DNA of 64,000 nucleotides, taken from NCBI GenBank assembly GCA_964016875.1, contig OZ024733.1, positions 3,515,484-3,579,483 on the forward strand, given 5' to 3'. Positions 10,608 to 21,599 of this stretch are shown one piece after another (the stretch's first letter is position 1; every line of letters starts with the position of its first letter). The notes under the pieces are model-generated. The model was not told the origin of the DNA and made no database searches. It worked only from the letters and a program-made list of their open reading frames with translations. Origin of the DNA: Fallopia convolvulus (taxonomy: Eukaryota > Streptophyta > Magnoliopsida > Caryophyllales > Polygonaceae). The position numbers and the translations under genes were made by a program.

Positions 10608-12296
10608 CAGGGCCGTCCAATGAATTTTGGGGACCTTGTGCGAATTTTTTAAAATTTATAATTAATTAAGGATATTGGAAATAATTTAATTATAATTAAA
10701 TATTTATTTAATTATATTTTTTTTAATCGATCACTACTCTACAATATCAATATATAATATATAGTGTGTTAAAATAATTGAATAAAAATAAATTCAATTT
10801 ACATGGAATAAATACATCCATTCAATATATAGGTACAACCGTACAAAGTATAAAATTAGTTACAAACTATTTCATAATGACATTATCATTCTAACAAAAA
10901 AATGAAAACATTAAAAACACTAATTAACTAGAAGGAAAAGGAAATCTATAACTATATATTAAAGCTATACCTTTTCGAATCACCAGAACGATTCTGGCCC
11001 CACCTCATATTTACAAAATTAATTTTTATTTCTAATATTTTAACTTTACCCTATTATATTCTTCTTTAACTATTTAAATCTATCTTTAACATCAAACAAA
11101 TATGTATTTAGTATAACAATATCTTTTGAAAACTTTCTTATACAAATATTTAAAATTAAAGATAACAAATTTAAAATATTTTAAAATAACTATAAATATC
11201 TTTTACCTTTTAGCATGATGTCTTTTCACGAAATTATTTATAGATATATTTTTTTCTTTTATAATAAAAAAAATTAATGATAAATACTTATAATGCTTAA
11301 AAATAAAAAAAAATAGGTAATATCTATCTATAACTATATATTAAAGTTGTACCTTTTCGAGTCACCAGAACGATTCTAGCCCCACCTTATATTTACAAAA
11401 TTAATTTTTTTATTTCTGTTATTATAACTTATTTCTATTAAATTCTTTTTAACTATTTAAATTTATCTCTAACATCAAAAAAATATCTATATAGTATAAA
11501 AATATTTTTTGAAACCTTCCTTATACAAGTATTTAAAATTAAAGATAAAATATTTAAATATTTAAAAATAAATATAAATTTTTTATCATATATCTTTGGA
11601 CGAATTTATTTATAGAAATATAGTGATTTTCTTTAATAAAAAAATTAATGAATAAATAATTAAATTTTTTAAAAGTAATAAAAATAGATAATAAAATATT
11701 TAATAGATATTGAAATATTTGATAAACTCTAAATTTACGTACATGAAAAGTAATAAAATAGGAAGAATATAAAATAAATTAATTATATTAAAGTTTATAT
11801 TATATTTTTATTTATTTATTAATATCCTATTTATAATGTTTATAAAATATCGAATCGTAGTCGTACATGGTACGACGGGTAAAACTAGTATAGATAATAG
11901 TAGGAACATTAAAAAAATGAAATGCAAATATTTACATATTAATATGTAAAATACGCATAAAATAGTTGAGAAATAGTTGAATGACCCTCATTAAAATATT
12001 AAAAAAATACTAGAAAAATCAATATAGTTGAGTTTTAACACAGAAAATGGTAAAAGAAGGGGAGAAAAAAAGGCACACAAGGTCACACATTGTAGTGGGT
12101 GGGGCCCATCAAAAATCTGTGAAAAAAATTAATTCTCAAACGTGTCGAACACAGCAGAACTGATAACAATTTTCTATACAAACCATTTGACCGGTAGTTG
12201 TTACTTTACACTACTGGTAATTTAATTATATGGGGCCCCAAAAATATGGGGGCCTTGTTCCATTGGGCTGTTTGCACAGTCCAATGGACGGGCCTG
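10608..12296. mobile_element. Non-autonomous hAT element, 8-bp TSD CCAAATAG
   Basis: The element begins CAGGGCCGTCCAATG and ends CAATGGACGGGCCTG, imperfect terminal inverted repeats of about 15 bp with the CAGGG-type hAT terminus. It is flanked by a perfect 8-bp duplication CCAAATAG at 10600-10607 and 12297-12304, the hAT hallmark. No transposase coding sequence is visible. It is 1689 bp long, of which 944 bp is a nested Helitron. Removing it rejoins minus-strand host sequence. Confidence 0.88.
10945..11888 (+). mobile_element. Non-autonomous Helitron(s), tandem 5' ends with one 3' end
   Basis: The sequence starts TCTATAACTATATATTAAAG after an A. It ends with a 7-bp stem (GTCGTAC/GTACGAC, about 11859-11875) followed by AAAACTAG directly before a T. 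A TC start, CTAG end, preceding hairpin and insertion between A and T are the Helitron rules. The same 5' terminus and following 100 bp or so (CCTTTTCGARTCACCAGAACGATTCT) recur at 11327. The segment is therefore a 382-bp 5' part joined to a 562-bp complete copy. No RepHel gene is present. It lies inside the hAT element. Confidence 0.82.
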
Positions 12297-12304
12297 CCAA
12301 ATAG

Positions 12305-14555
12305 CATTACATAAGAAGTGACCACAAAAATGGCAGCAATATTCAACAAACTTATACAAATTAGGAATTAATTTAAAAGAAGCAATAGCCAAGGAGTTGC
12401 AGAAATTGATAACTTCATGCACAAGGAAATGTGAACCATAAAACCTGCAATTTAACATCAACAATTGAGAGGTCCAATAAGTTGTAAAGAGTAATTGATG
12501 GCAAGTATTGATTACAAAAGAAGTAGAAGGTAGTTGCATTTAATATCAAGAAATGATTAATCTGCATATAATTTTTTTTTTTGATAAATGAGCTACTAGC
12601 TCATTACAAGGCCAATACTAGGTTACCCGTAAATTACAAGGCTAACCTAAATCATCACGACGGATGATCTTTAGAAAATCAAATAACAGAGGATGATCAC
12701 TAAACCAGGAACTACTAATCGATATATCGATAGGATCCAACAATGATCCCGGGAAAAAAATTAGAAATAGCAAAACTAAGTTGAGGAAAACTAAAAAGCC
12801 TCTTGGCGAGAAAATCCGCCGCAGAAGTGCATTCCCTGAAACGATGAAAAAACACCACACAAGGAACCAAAGCAACAAAATGACGGATATCATTTATAAT
12901 AGCTTGAATTTCCCAAGGAACCTTCCAAGTTCGTTTTAAAGAATTAATAAGAATTAGATTATCCCCTTCAATGATAAGGCGGGAAATGTTTAGCGAAACC
13001 GCACTACGAATACCATCAAGCAGAGCGCAAGCGCTTCAGCCTGGAGAACCGAAATGGGAGGTTGTTCTTTACGATCAAAACTTAGAATCTTACTTTTGTG
13101 GTCTCGAATAAGAAAGCTCGAAAAAGTAGAAGAATTCGTACGCTTGGAAGCATCGAAATTGAGCTTCGACCATAACAGAGGAGGTCTAATCCAATTTCGA
13201 TTATTTTTCCTTTTCGGACGAGGCACAATTTTGGGAGCTAAAATTGGCTGAGCAGAATTCCACTGTAAATACTGAGAGAAAGCTAAATCACATGGAAGCA
13301 AAGAAGAAATAAGTCTAGACGGATTAAAAATCTTTCCATTTCTATGTCCCCAAATAAACCACCAAAGGAAACAAAGGATATTACTATTTTTATTCGAATT
13401 TATAGTAGAAACAAGATTATCAATAAAAGTACTTGAGGAGATAATTTGAAATTTTAGATTTATCTTATCCTCGAGTTTGGAAAGCATATTTTTTGAAAAC
13501 GGACAGTTAATAATCTGCATATAATTGAGAAATGAGAATCTTACTAGATTATGATCACAAAGGTATGCATTGAAAGCTCCTTCAAAAGAAATGAACATGA
13601 AGAAATTAACTGATACCTCATTGCATACATGGCAAGATATTAACAAGACCTTCCACACAAGCCTTAAGCAATTAATACAAAGAAAATTCAAAATAGACAT
13701 ATCCAAGTTCTCGGAAATAGTTTGTAAATTTATCAAATCTTGGGAGGAAGAAGAATAAATATAAAACTTAGCAAAATAAAGTTGCATCCAATAAACTATA
13801 GTAAATTGTACCTTATGTAAGAGAGAGGGTAATTTACAAACTTTAAGAACAACCTTTATAAATCCTTCCTTCCATAATTGTTCATCATAAGAGTTTATAT
13901 TCTTCCAATCCCAAGGAACGATGAATACCTCAACCTTGACTAAAAACAGACAAGATAGAAAGCAAGGGAACTTATGATAAATTCCTTGGGAAAGTTTTTT
14001 TTTGCAAATGTAATGTGTGCATACAACAAACTTTCATAAATTTAATTAAGCTTTACTCCTTCCACGTATGTTCATCATTATAGTTTTTATTTTTCCATAG
14101 CCCTTGAGAACTCAATACCTCAACCTTAAGGGAGCCTTTTCTCATTTCTAGAAACAACTATGTAATTTGTAGACTTGTTGTTTGAGGAATAACAAAAGTT
14201 TGGATTTTGCCAATGAAGCTGAGAACACCGAAACCCAAACTTATACCACAAAATACAAATGAAGGTAATTAATAGTTGTCATACATCATCTAGGGATGTT
14301 ATAATGTTTCTGTAGTAGGTTTCAACATATTGGTTCATGCCCATTATAACAAATAGAAAGCACTCAAACTCAACCTCACACAAAGGACAAGCGTCCTTCA
14401 TATAAAGGAGTTCTTGTAACAATCCGCAAATCACAGTAGGAAAGTTTGAAGATAAAGGAAAAGAAAATATACCTTCTAGGAGAAACCAAACAAGGAAATC
14501 ACCACAAAGGAACTTGAAAAGAAAGGCCTAAAACAGAGACTCCAAACATACAACC
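12305..14555 (-). pseudogene. Interrupted minus-strand gene-like unit, identity unknown (left part)
   Basis: Outside the LINE and hAT, the minus strand shows exon-like open blocks with sensible composition. These are about 14480-14280 (with LLYMKDACPLCEVEFECF), about 13980-13830 (with VPWDWKNINSYDEQLWKEGF), about 13797-13530 (with INCLRLVWKVLLISCHVCNE) and about 12539-12305. They are separated by AT-rich spacers carrying splice-like borders. A diverged duplicate of the VPWDWKN block lies at about 14040-14150. I do not recognise the protein. It could be a real multi-exon gene destroyed by insertions, or an older repeat. Removing the hAT, LINE and copia elements makes it continuous with 24128-24800. 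Confidence 0.35.
12574..13510 (-). mobile_element. 5'-truncated LINE, RNase H and 3' tail, 16-nt TSD
   Basis: A perfect 16-nt duplication TAATCTGCATATAATT flanks the insert at 12558-12573 and 13511-13526, with a T run (the poly-A of the minus-strand element) at its left edge. On the minus strand it encodes a zf-RVT-like stretch (WWFIWGHRNGKIF, about 13345) and then an RNase H-like domain of plant LINEs with KLNFDAS and LQAEALALCL (about 13170-13030). The reverse transcriptase is missing through 5' truncation. Stops follow after 12990. It is a dead-on-arrival L1-type insertion. Confidence 0.85.
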
Positions 14556-14992
14556 TGTTGGTAAAGTCTGCAAATAAGACTTAATGAATTTTAATTAAAA
14601 GGAAAATATAATTTTGAATTTTGAAAGGGAGTAATCTGATTTGTGAAAAATCAGTGGCTGAGATTAGAAGTTGATCTAAAAGAGATCAATGGCTGAGATT
14701 AATTCAAAGTAACTTCCTAACAACTCTAAATTGACATTAACTTCCCTAAATGGATATGAATTAACTGCATGTTTTGATAGTTTAGAAACTCTATAAATAG
14801 AGAATGAAAACTCCACAAGAAATAATAAGAGAAAATTCAGATTTGTTGTCTGATTTTCTAAAGAGACTTTGTTGTATTCAGGAAAGTGAGTTTGTTTGAA
14901 ACCCTACAACAATTAAATAGGGGACAAATATCACTTTAAAGAAAGTGATTTTTTCATGCCTCAAAGCATATAAAATACCCTATATTCTAACA
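14556..14992 (+). repeat. 5' LTR of copia element A
   Basis: It runs from TGTTGGTAAAG to TATTCTAACA, 437 bp. A TATA-like CTATAAATAG lies near 14791 and short inner duplications (TGGCTGAGATTA) occur near 14650-14700. The right LTR at 23690 is colinear, with its first bases mutated from TGTTGG to TAATGG. Confidence 0.9.
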
Positions 14993-15059
14993 ATTTTAAA
15001 GTGATATTCTATCATGAAGGCTGGATCGCAAGCAGCGGCCCTTACCTTGATGGAAGGAT

Positions 15060-15408
15060 CAGATGATGTTCTTATTGACTGCTTTGAAGATTTCCTATGT
15101 GTTGGATGATAATCTGATGGCTATCCCTGATCCAACTGAAGAAGAAAGCGAGGAGATCAAAGATCAAAGAAAAAAAGAGAGACGAATATGAAGTTTTCTG
15201 TAGAGGGCACATTATGAATCGCCTTTTTGACAGGATGTACAATATGTTTACAACCATCAAATCACCCAAGGAAATTTGGAGCACGCTGAAGACAAGATAC
15301 AACAATGAGAAACAAGGAACAGATGAGTTTCTGATTATGAAGTACTTTGAATTTTCTATGAAAACTGATAAACCTATTATGGATCAAGTGAATGATCTTC
15401 AGAGTATT
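15060..15408 (+). pseudogene. Copia A gag, first part
   Basis: Reads as the UBN2-type gag of plant copia elements, with NRLFDRMYNMF, SPKEIWSTLKTRYNNEKQGTDE and MDQVNDLQSI. It is cut at 15408 by the Cassandra-containing insertion and resumes at 17190 with VNRLKEFKIDIS in the continuing sense. Frameshifts lie near 15090-15190. Confidence 0.75.
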
Positions 15409-15915
15409 TGTAACACCCCGATAATTTATAAGGGATTGAGGTGCTACCCATGTCAACAAGAGCTCTTCCTTTTCTGGGTTCGAGTGAGGCCAAAGAACTC
15501 AGAAGTTAAGCATGCATGGGCGAGAGTAGTACCAAGATGGGTGACCTTCTGGGAAGTCCTTGGGTTGGCATGGGATAGCGCTTCTAAAGCCTCGGGCTTT
15601 ACAAATGGTATCAGAGCGAGGTTTAGGTTACGAGTGCACTTGGCCTGGAGGGCGGTGACTCGCCCTAGAGGGCGGTGCTTGGGCCTTGACGAGGATGTCA
15701 AGTGTTTAAGTGGGGGAGATTGTAGCACCCCGATAATTTATAAGGGATTGAGGTGCTCCCCATGTCAACAAGAGCTCTTCCTTTTATGGGTTTGAGTGAG
15801 GACAAAGAACTCAGAAGTTAAGCGTGCATAGGCAAGAGTAGTACCAGGATGGGTGACCTCCTGGGAAGTCCTCAGGTTGGCATGGGATAGAGCTTCTAAA
15901 GCCTCGGGCTTTACA
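15409..15915 (+). mobile_element. Cassandra TRIM retrotransposon with 5S-rRNA-like LTRs
   Basis: Two 195-bp LTRs (15409-15603 and 15721-15915) both start TGTA(A/G)CACCCCGATAATT and end GGGCTTTACA. Each carries a 5S rRNA-derived block (about 15495-15560 and 15806-15872) with AACTCAGAAGTTAAGC and AGTAGTACC(A)GATGGGTGACC, that is, the pol III box A and box C of 5S genes. The short inner part has the initiator-tRNA primer site TGGTATCAGAGC at 15606-15617 and a purine tract AGTGGGGGAGAT at 15709-15720. It has no coding capacity, as expected for this family. Its right flank does not repeat the left flank GTATT; see the next entry. Confidence 0.93.
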
Positions 15916-17184
15916 GTTAACTCGGCTAAAGTCGTTGTTGCCAAGATCAAAAATAAATAACCCTATTCTACTAACTAGTATAGTAAGCAAGCAAGGGGTC
16001 GAACCGAAGAGAATCGGAATTCTGAACAATCAGCAGATAACAAGACAGGGGTTTTGGAAGTTTAAGCAAGCAAACAATATTAAGTATCAAATCAATTAAG
16101 GAAGAGCAGAGTTCATTCAATCAATTCCACCTTTTTAATCATCTGATCATTGATTCATCCACTTTTCTATTAATTCCCAGGTTAATTCCAATCCTTATAA
16201 AAGATTTCCGCTTGTCCACGGTCCAAGCGAAAGGATGATATGAACAAGAACGCTTAATTCAAATCATGCAAAGTATTAAGGATAGAAGGATATTAAATCA
16301 TGAAATCAAGCTACGAGTCTCATGCATAAAATAACAATCAAACACACTTTCTCAATTCTAGTCCACGATCCTAGAAAAGAGTTGTTTCAAGGATAAATAA
16401 GATTGCACAAACAACAATCAAACTAATCCAAACAGTAGAATATCAATCAAATTCAACAAGTCGCGCGCCAAGAGAAATCAATTGATAATCATATAAATAA
16501 AAACAAGAGTTTTGATATTAACCAAGGGATAGAAAAGTTACCAGAATCTCACGAATTACATAAAAAGGCTTCCTTGATTAAACAAACTCCAAGGGAAATT
16601 AGTTCTCCATAATAGAAACTAAAAACTGGAATAATCTCTGAAAGTATGCTAGAATGTTTAACTCCTAAACTGAAAACGAAACTAAGCTTAAATAGTAGAA
16701 ATAAATCCGAAACCTAAAAGATATAATAATATTAAAAAAATTAAATCCGCGAGCGCGGATGTAAACCGCGAGCGCGGATCAATCCTCTTCCCTCGGCCGC
16801 GGATGCTCAACGAACCGCAAGCGCGGTTTGAATCCGCGTGCGCGGATCTTCTGACAGCATTCTGGTGTCAACTTCGGAGGTGGTTTTGACCCTCTTAGAA
16901 TTGGAATTTGAACTCGCCGTAAAAACATGAATTGTAGCTCTTCGAGTTAGATTTCCAATAATACCAAATGTAGCTTCATCCGATCACCGTAGCTCCCGGA
17001 ATAAGCGTTACAAGAAAGTGGTGTCGAAACAACTCCAAATCAACACTTTTCTTCAAAACTCTTGCAATTCTTCAAATCGTGTCTTCGGTCTTCATATGAA
17101 AATTATGCTCAAAACTAACCTAAACACACTCAAATCATACCTAAAATACAAGAGTTAACCTATACTAAAGTAAGCATATCACCC
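15916..17184. repeat. Unclassified nested repeat following Cassandra
   Basis: This 1.27 kb non-coding block starts directly at the end of the Cassandra 3' LTR and ends directly before GTATT (17185-17189). That is the repeat of GTATT at 15404-15408, which precedes the Cassandra 5' LTR. It contains a run of CCGCGAGCGCGG-type palindromes (about 16747-16850). Read in reverse it resembles gypsy LTR or leader sequence, but I could not define termini of its own. Confidence 0.5.
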
Positions 17185-17189
17185 GTATT

Positions 17190-18480
17190 GTCAATAGACT
17201 CAAGGAGTTCAAAATTGATATCTCTGAACCATTACAAGTGGGTGCTATAATTGCCAAATTACCTTCCTCCTGGAATAGTTATAGGAAGAAACTTCTACAT
17301 ACCACTGAGGCACTCTCCTTAGAGCAAATTCAGAAACATTTAACGATTGAAGAAGAAACTAGAAAACAGTATATCAAACAAGTTGACTCTGATTCTAAGA
17401 TCAGCAATGTTGTTGGTGAAAATTCTAACATGAATGCATGAAAGAATAAAAGGAAAAAGTCCAACGAAGGGAATAAATCCAATAACAACAAAAGGCCACG
17501 AAATGATGGCAATGACAACAGGCCAAAGTGCCACTTCTGTCACAAACCAGGGCACTTCAAAAGAGAATGAAGGTTCTGGAAAAAGAAGCAACACGAGATG
17601 GGGAATAATCAAGCAAACATGGCAGAAAAGGAGATTTCTGAGATTGTTTCTATGGTCTCTGATCTACAGATCGAAATTGTGACAGAATTGAACATGGCCG
17701 GAGTAACAACGATTACCAAGGATTGGTGGTATGACTTTGGTGCCACAGTCCATGTTTACAATGATATGTCTCAATTCATTGATTACAAGGCAAACAAAAA
17801 GGATGATGGAGTGCTAATGGGTAACAACAACATGTCTAAAGTTCTAGGAATGGGAAATATTTCTCTTCAATTCAGTTCTAGAAAGAAAATTACATTAACC
17901 AATGTTCTTTATGTTCCTAAGATAAGGAAGAACTTTGTTCCTGCTAGTCTACTATGTAAAGCTGGTATAAAAACAATGTTAGAATCAAATAAGCTTATAA
18001 TGACTAAAGGAGGTGTGTTTGTGGGAAAGGGATATTCTTGTAATGGGATGTTCAAACTCAGTATTATGAATTAAAATACAGATTCTATTTATTCTGTTGT
18101 TTCTACTGATTTATGGCATTTACGAACTACTCATGTGAGTTTTAGACTCTTAAGTTAATGTCTAAGAATGGTATTTAACCCTAGACATAAAGATTGTGAA
18201 ATCTGTGCTAAGGCAAAAATGTTTAAAAGACCATTTCCTGCAGTAGAAAAAACCAATTATATTCTAGATCTTGTACATTGTGATATATGTGAATTAAATG
18301 GAGTATTGACTAGAGGAGGAAATAGATGCTTCATTACTTTTATTGATGACAAATCAAGATAAACTTATGTTTATTTAATGAGGAAAAAGGATGAAGCATT
18401 TGAGAAATTTAAGCTTTATACGGTTGAGGTAGAAAATCAAAAAGAGAAGAAAATTCAGATTCTTAGAAGTGATAAAGGTG
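17190..18480 (+). pseudogene. Copia A gag C-terminus, protease and N-terminal integrase
   Basis: The order is gag end with SLEQIQKHLTIEEE, a zinc knuckle CHFCHKPGHFKRE (about 17530), and a protease region where the active site reads WWYDFGATVHV (about 17725) instead of the usual DSGA. Next are ITLTNVLYVPKIRKN, then a GAG-pre-integrase zinc finger region (18110-18210), and the start of the integrase core with LDLVHCDICELNG and FITFIDDKSR. Stops lie at about 17440, 17568, 18072 and 18360. The changed protease aspartate pair and the stops show it is dead. It is cut at 18482 by the next insertion. Confidence 0.8.
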
Positions 18481-18482
18481 GT

Positions 18483-20811
18483 TGATGGCATCCAGCCCTG
18501 ACCCAAGTCGGGCTCCGAAGACTCCAAGGCGCCCTAGGCCATGGTGACCCCCTTGGTGCGCCCACGCCATCACGACCCTCTTGGCCTAGCCGAGCCACAT
18601 CGGTGTCTATCTATTTTAATATTATTTATGTTGCATGACTTTATTTATTATATGTATTTCATGTATTTGTTATTTATGTTATTTTATTTTATTGGGCGCA
18701 TATCTCGGTTTGCATATCGGGATTAGTCCAAGTGTGTTCTAGGAAGGAGTGCTCTATATAAAGCCCTTCTTGCCTCTCTTTGTACTCAGTTTCGGTTTTG
18801 TGTGGAATAGAGATTACTCTTCCACCTTACCCTTACTCCAAAAGCTCTCTTCTCTCTTTTGCTCTCCAATCTCAAACTCCCGAACACAATCTTCTTGCTT
18901 GCATTGCTTGTGCGACTTGTCTACGAGACAGGATCCTTGGAGAATCGTGACCTGACCCCGTCGGGTCGCATCAATTAGTATCAAAGCAAAGGTGGCTCGA
19001 ACGGTCCCTTCTCCGTCTTTACAAAAAAAAACAACCTAGACATACTCGAATTTTTCAATTGATTTTGGTGAAATTGCATCTTTTTCTTGCTAGTTGCATG
19101 CTCTTAGTTGCTTTGTTTGCCGATTTCTTGCCCTGATTGTCGAGCATATCTTGTTTGTTGCCCTGATTGTCGTCTTCTTCCTGATTTCGACCCCCAAAAC
19201 ATTCTGTTTCTGCCATTTTTTTCCATAATACTGTAGGTCTTTTCAATACGAGTCCGAGCATATAAAATTCGCCCAAAACGGACGTCGTTTGCCCATCCAA
19301 AAGGCCGATTTACCAACCAGATTGCCAGGATCGAGTTCCAGCGTGCCAGGATCCGAGTCCTAGCATAGTCTCGGCGTAGCAGCAGCAACGCGCCAGGATC
19401 GAGCCTCAGCGTGCCAGGATCCGAGTCCTGGCACAGTCTCGGTGCTGCAGTAGTGTGCCGACAGTGCGCCAGCACCGCGCCGAAGCGAGTCCTCTCGTGC
19501 CAGCCGCTAGATCCATCGCACCAGCCCTCGCCGAATCCGGAAACCCTAGATCTCGCGGAATATTTCCGAGATCTCTTGGGTTATTTCCGTGCATATCTTG
19601 TTTATTTTATTTTATTTTTATTTTTGCACTTACTTGTTATAATATTGTAATGATCTTATCTTATAAAAGATCTCGTTATTTTTTATTTTTAGGATAGTTT
19701 ATTATTTCCGTTTTTGATGAGATCTATCGGATTGTGGAAGATCTCATAATATTGTAAAAAAATCGACCTAATTTTTTTGTTTGTTTAGTCGAGCCTATTA
19801 GGAAAAACAGTTGTTAAAAAAATAATAAAAATAAACAGCTTAAGTATTTGAAAAAAAATTCTCGTTTGGCTCAAACTAGTTTCATGTGTTATTAGTGTCA
19901 TTGATTCATTTCGTGTATGTTGTCTTTATTATTGTATGCAAAATTGGGGTGTTCTTGATTGTGGTTAGTAATTTGACCATAACACCACGTATTGTGCTAG
20001 CCTAATGCCGTCCTCTCGGCAAGCTTAAACTAGCCTTACCCTTTGCGTGAACTTGGGTTTTGTCTGCATTGATTTGTTAGTGTCCTTTTATTATCCGTTC
20101 GCTTTTACTCTCTTGCTGTCATGTCTCGTACAGGACTTCGACCAAGGTACTTTGTCGGACATGACGACCCTGATATGTTCTTTCGGTGGACCAATCATAT
20201 GGCATACTACTTCAGCCAGCGAGATAACGACAAGTATGAGCAATATGAATTCGCCATTAGTTGCTTCACTGGCTACGCACAAGACTGGTGGTCCCGCGTT
20301 GAAGATGATATATGGTGTTCTCGTCGACTTCCCGTTAATACATGGGGACACCTCGAATTTCTCATGGATCGATATTTTGCTCCAAAGTTTGACGCTCAAG
20401 GTGTTTCAGATCGCACCTTAGCCATCATGGCCGGACAGAGAGAGAGAGTAACAGGCTGAGAGCCTTGGTGGCTCAAGGAGCAAGGTCTCATACAAGCATG
20501 ACATCGATCCCATTCAGACCCACAATGGCGCATCTTATCGCGCCCACAACCTCCTCAAGTGTGATCAGTACCGTGTCTGCCCCTTTGTCTATCGTGCCAC
20601 TGATTAGTGGCGTTAAAAAATCAAATTTAAAAAGGGGCAGACACGATCAGTGGCGTTTAATCAAGACCCGTTTAACCAAAGCTCTCTTCTCTCTTTTGCT
20701 CTCCAATCTCAATCTCTCAAACACAATCTTCCTGCTTGCGTTGCTTGTGCGACTTGTCTACGAGACCGGATCCTTGGAGAATCGTGACCCGACCCCGTCG
20801 GGTCGCTATCA
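18483..20811 (+). mobile_element. Non-autonomous LTR element with gag only (TR-GAG-like), TSD GTGGT
   Basis: Bounded by GTGGT at 18478-18482 and 20812-20816, inside the copia A integrase. The 5' LTR is 18483-18973 (TGATGGCATCC to CGCATCA, TATA-like CTATATAAAG near 18755). It is followed by a primer site TTAGTATCAAAGCA related to the initiator-tRNA site. Only the last 136 bp or so of the 3' LTR remain (about 20676-20811), ending TATCA. The one coding block is a gypsy-type gag. No protease, reverse transcriptase or integrase is present. Confidence 0.85.
20121..20457 (+). pseudogene. Gypsy-type gag fragment of the TR-GAG element
   Basis: A 112-codon open frame with retrotransposon gag-domain pattern: FFRWTNHMAYYFSQ, YEFAISCFTGYAQDWWSRVE and a W-x-x-L...RYFAP segment. 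It ends at a stop after QRERVTG. No zinc knuckle follows; the downstream 20460-20670 is low-information sequence with stops. Capsid-like packaging would be its family role; the short length suggests truncation. Confidence 0.65.
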
Positions 20812-20816
20812 GTGGT

Positions 20817-21596
20817 GAATATTTCTCTGCTGAATTTAATGAATTTTGTGAAATAAATGGGATTATTCATTAGAGAACATCCCCTAATACGCCACAACAG
20901 AATGGCTTGGTTGAAAGAAAGAATCGAACTCTTTGTGACATGATTAATGCTATGATGTTGAATGCAAATGTGCCTTGAAATCTGTGGGGACAAGCCTTAC
21001 TCATAGCATGTCATTTACATAATAGAATACCCTCTAGAAGAACCAAAGTGTCACCATACGAAATCTGGAACAATAGACAACCTAACTTATATTACTTGAA
21101 AGTTTGGGGTTGCATAATTTATTATAGAATTCTGGATCCTAAAAGATCAAAACTAGGTCCTAAGGCAATGAAAAGTATTTTTCTTGGTTATGCAGAAAAT
21201 TCAAAAGCTTGTAGATTTCTAGATGTGGAATCAAATTTAATTATAGAATCCAGAGATGATGAATTTTTTGAGACTAAATTTCTTGGGGATATGAGTGGTG
21301 ACAATGCTGAAAATGTCACTAAAGAAAGTCGACCACTTGAGGATCTATCAACCTCCTCTAAAAGGAGACAAGTTGATGAACCAATCGAACCAAGACAAAG
21401 TCAAAGAGTTAGAATTCTACAACACTTTGGTTATGAGTTTTCATTACCAAATGATGTATTGCTCCTACTTGAAGGTACTAGGAATGAACTGTTAACTACA
21501 ATGCCTATAATTTTTCAAGTAGATCAAGTGGATGGAGATCCTAAGACTTTTGAGCAATGGCTTCTAGAGATTCATCATTCTAGAAAGAAGCCGTAA
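20817..21596 (+). pseudogene. Copia A integrase core C-terminal half and linker
   Basis: Continues directly from 18480 once the nested element is removed. It starts with the aspartate-spaced AEFNEFCEINGI, then NTPQQNGLVERKNRTL, holding the third catalytic residue of the DDE triad, and VSPYEIWNNRQPNL. GCIIYY and SIFLGYAENSKACRFLD follow. Stops are present near 20873 and 20980. An acidic linker runs to 21596. Confidence 0.8.
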
Positions 21597-21599
21597 ATG

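Noticed and set aside
12990..13787. A single 265-codon minus-strand protein
   Set aside because: The frame crosses the LINE target duplication at 13511-13526; it is a chance fusion of host and LINE sequence.
15495..15872. 5S rRNA genes
   Set aside because: The 5S-like blocks lack the first 40 nt or so of a 5S gene and sit in paired 195-bp LTRs with primer site and purine tract: Cassandra.
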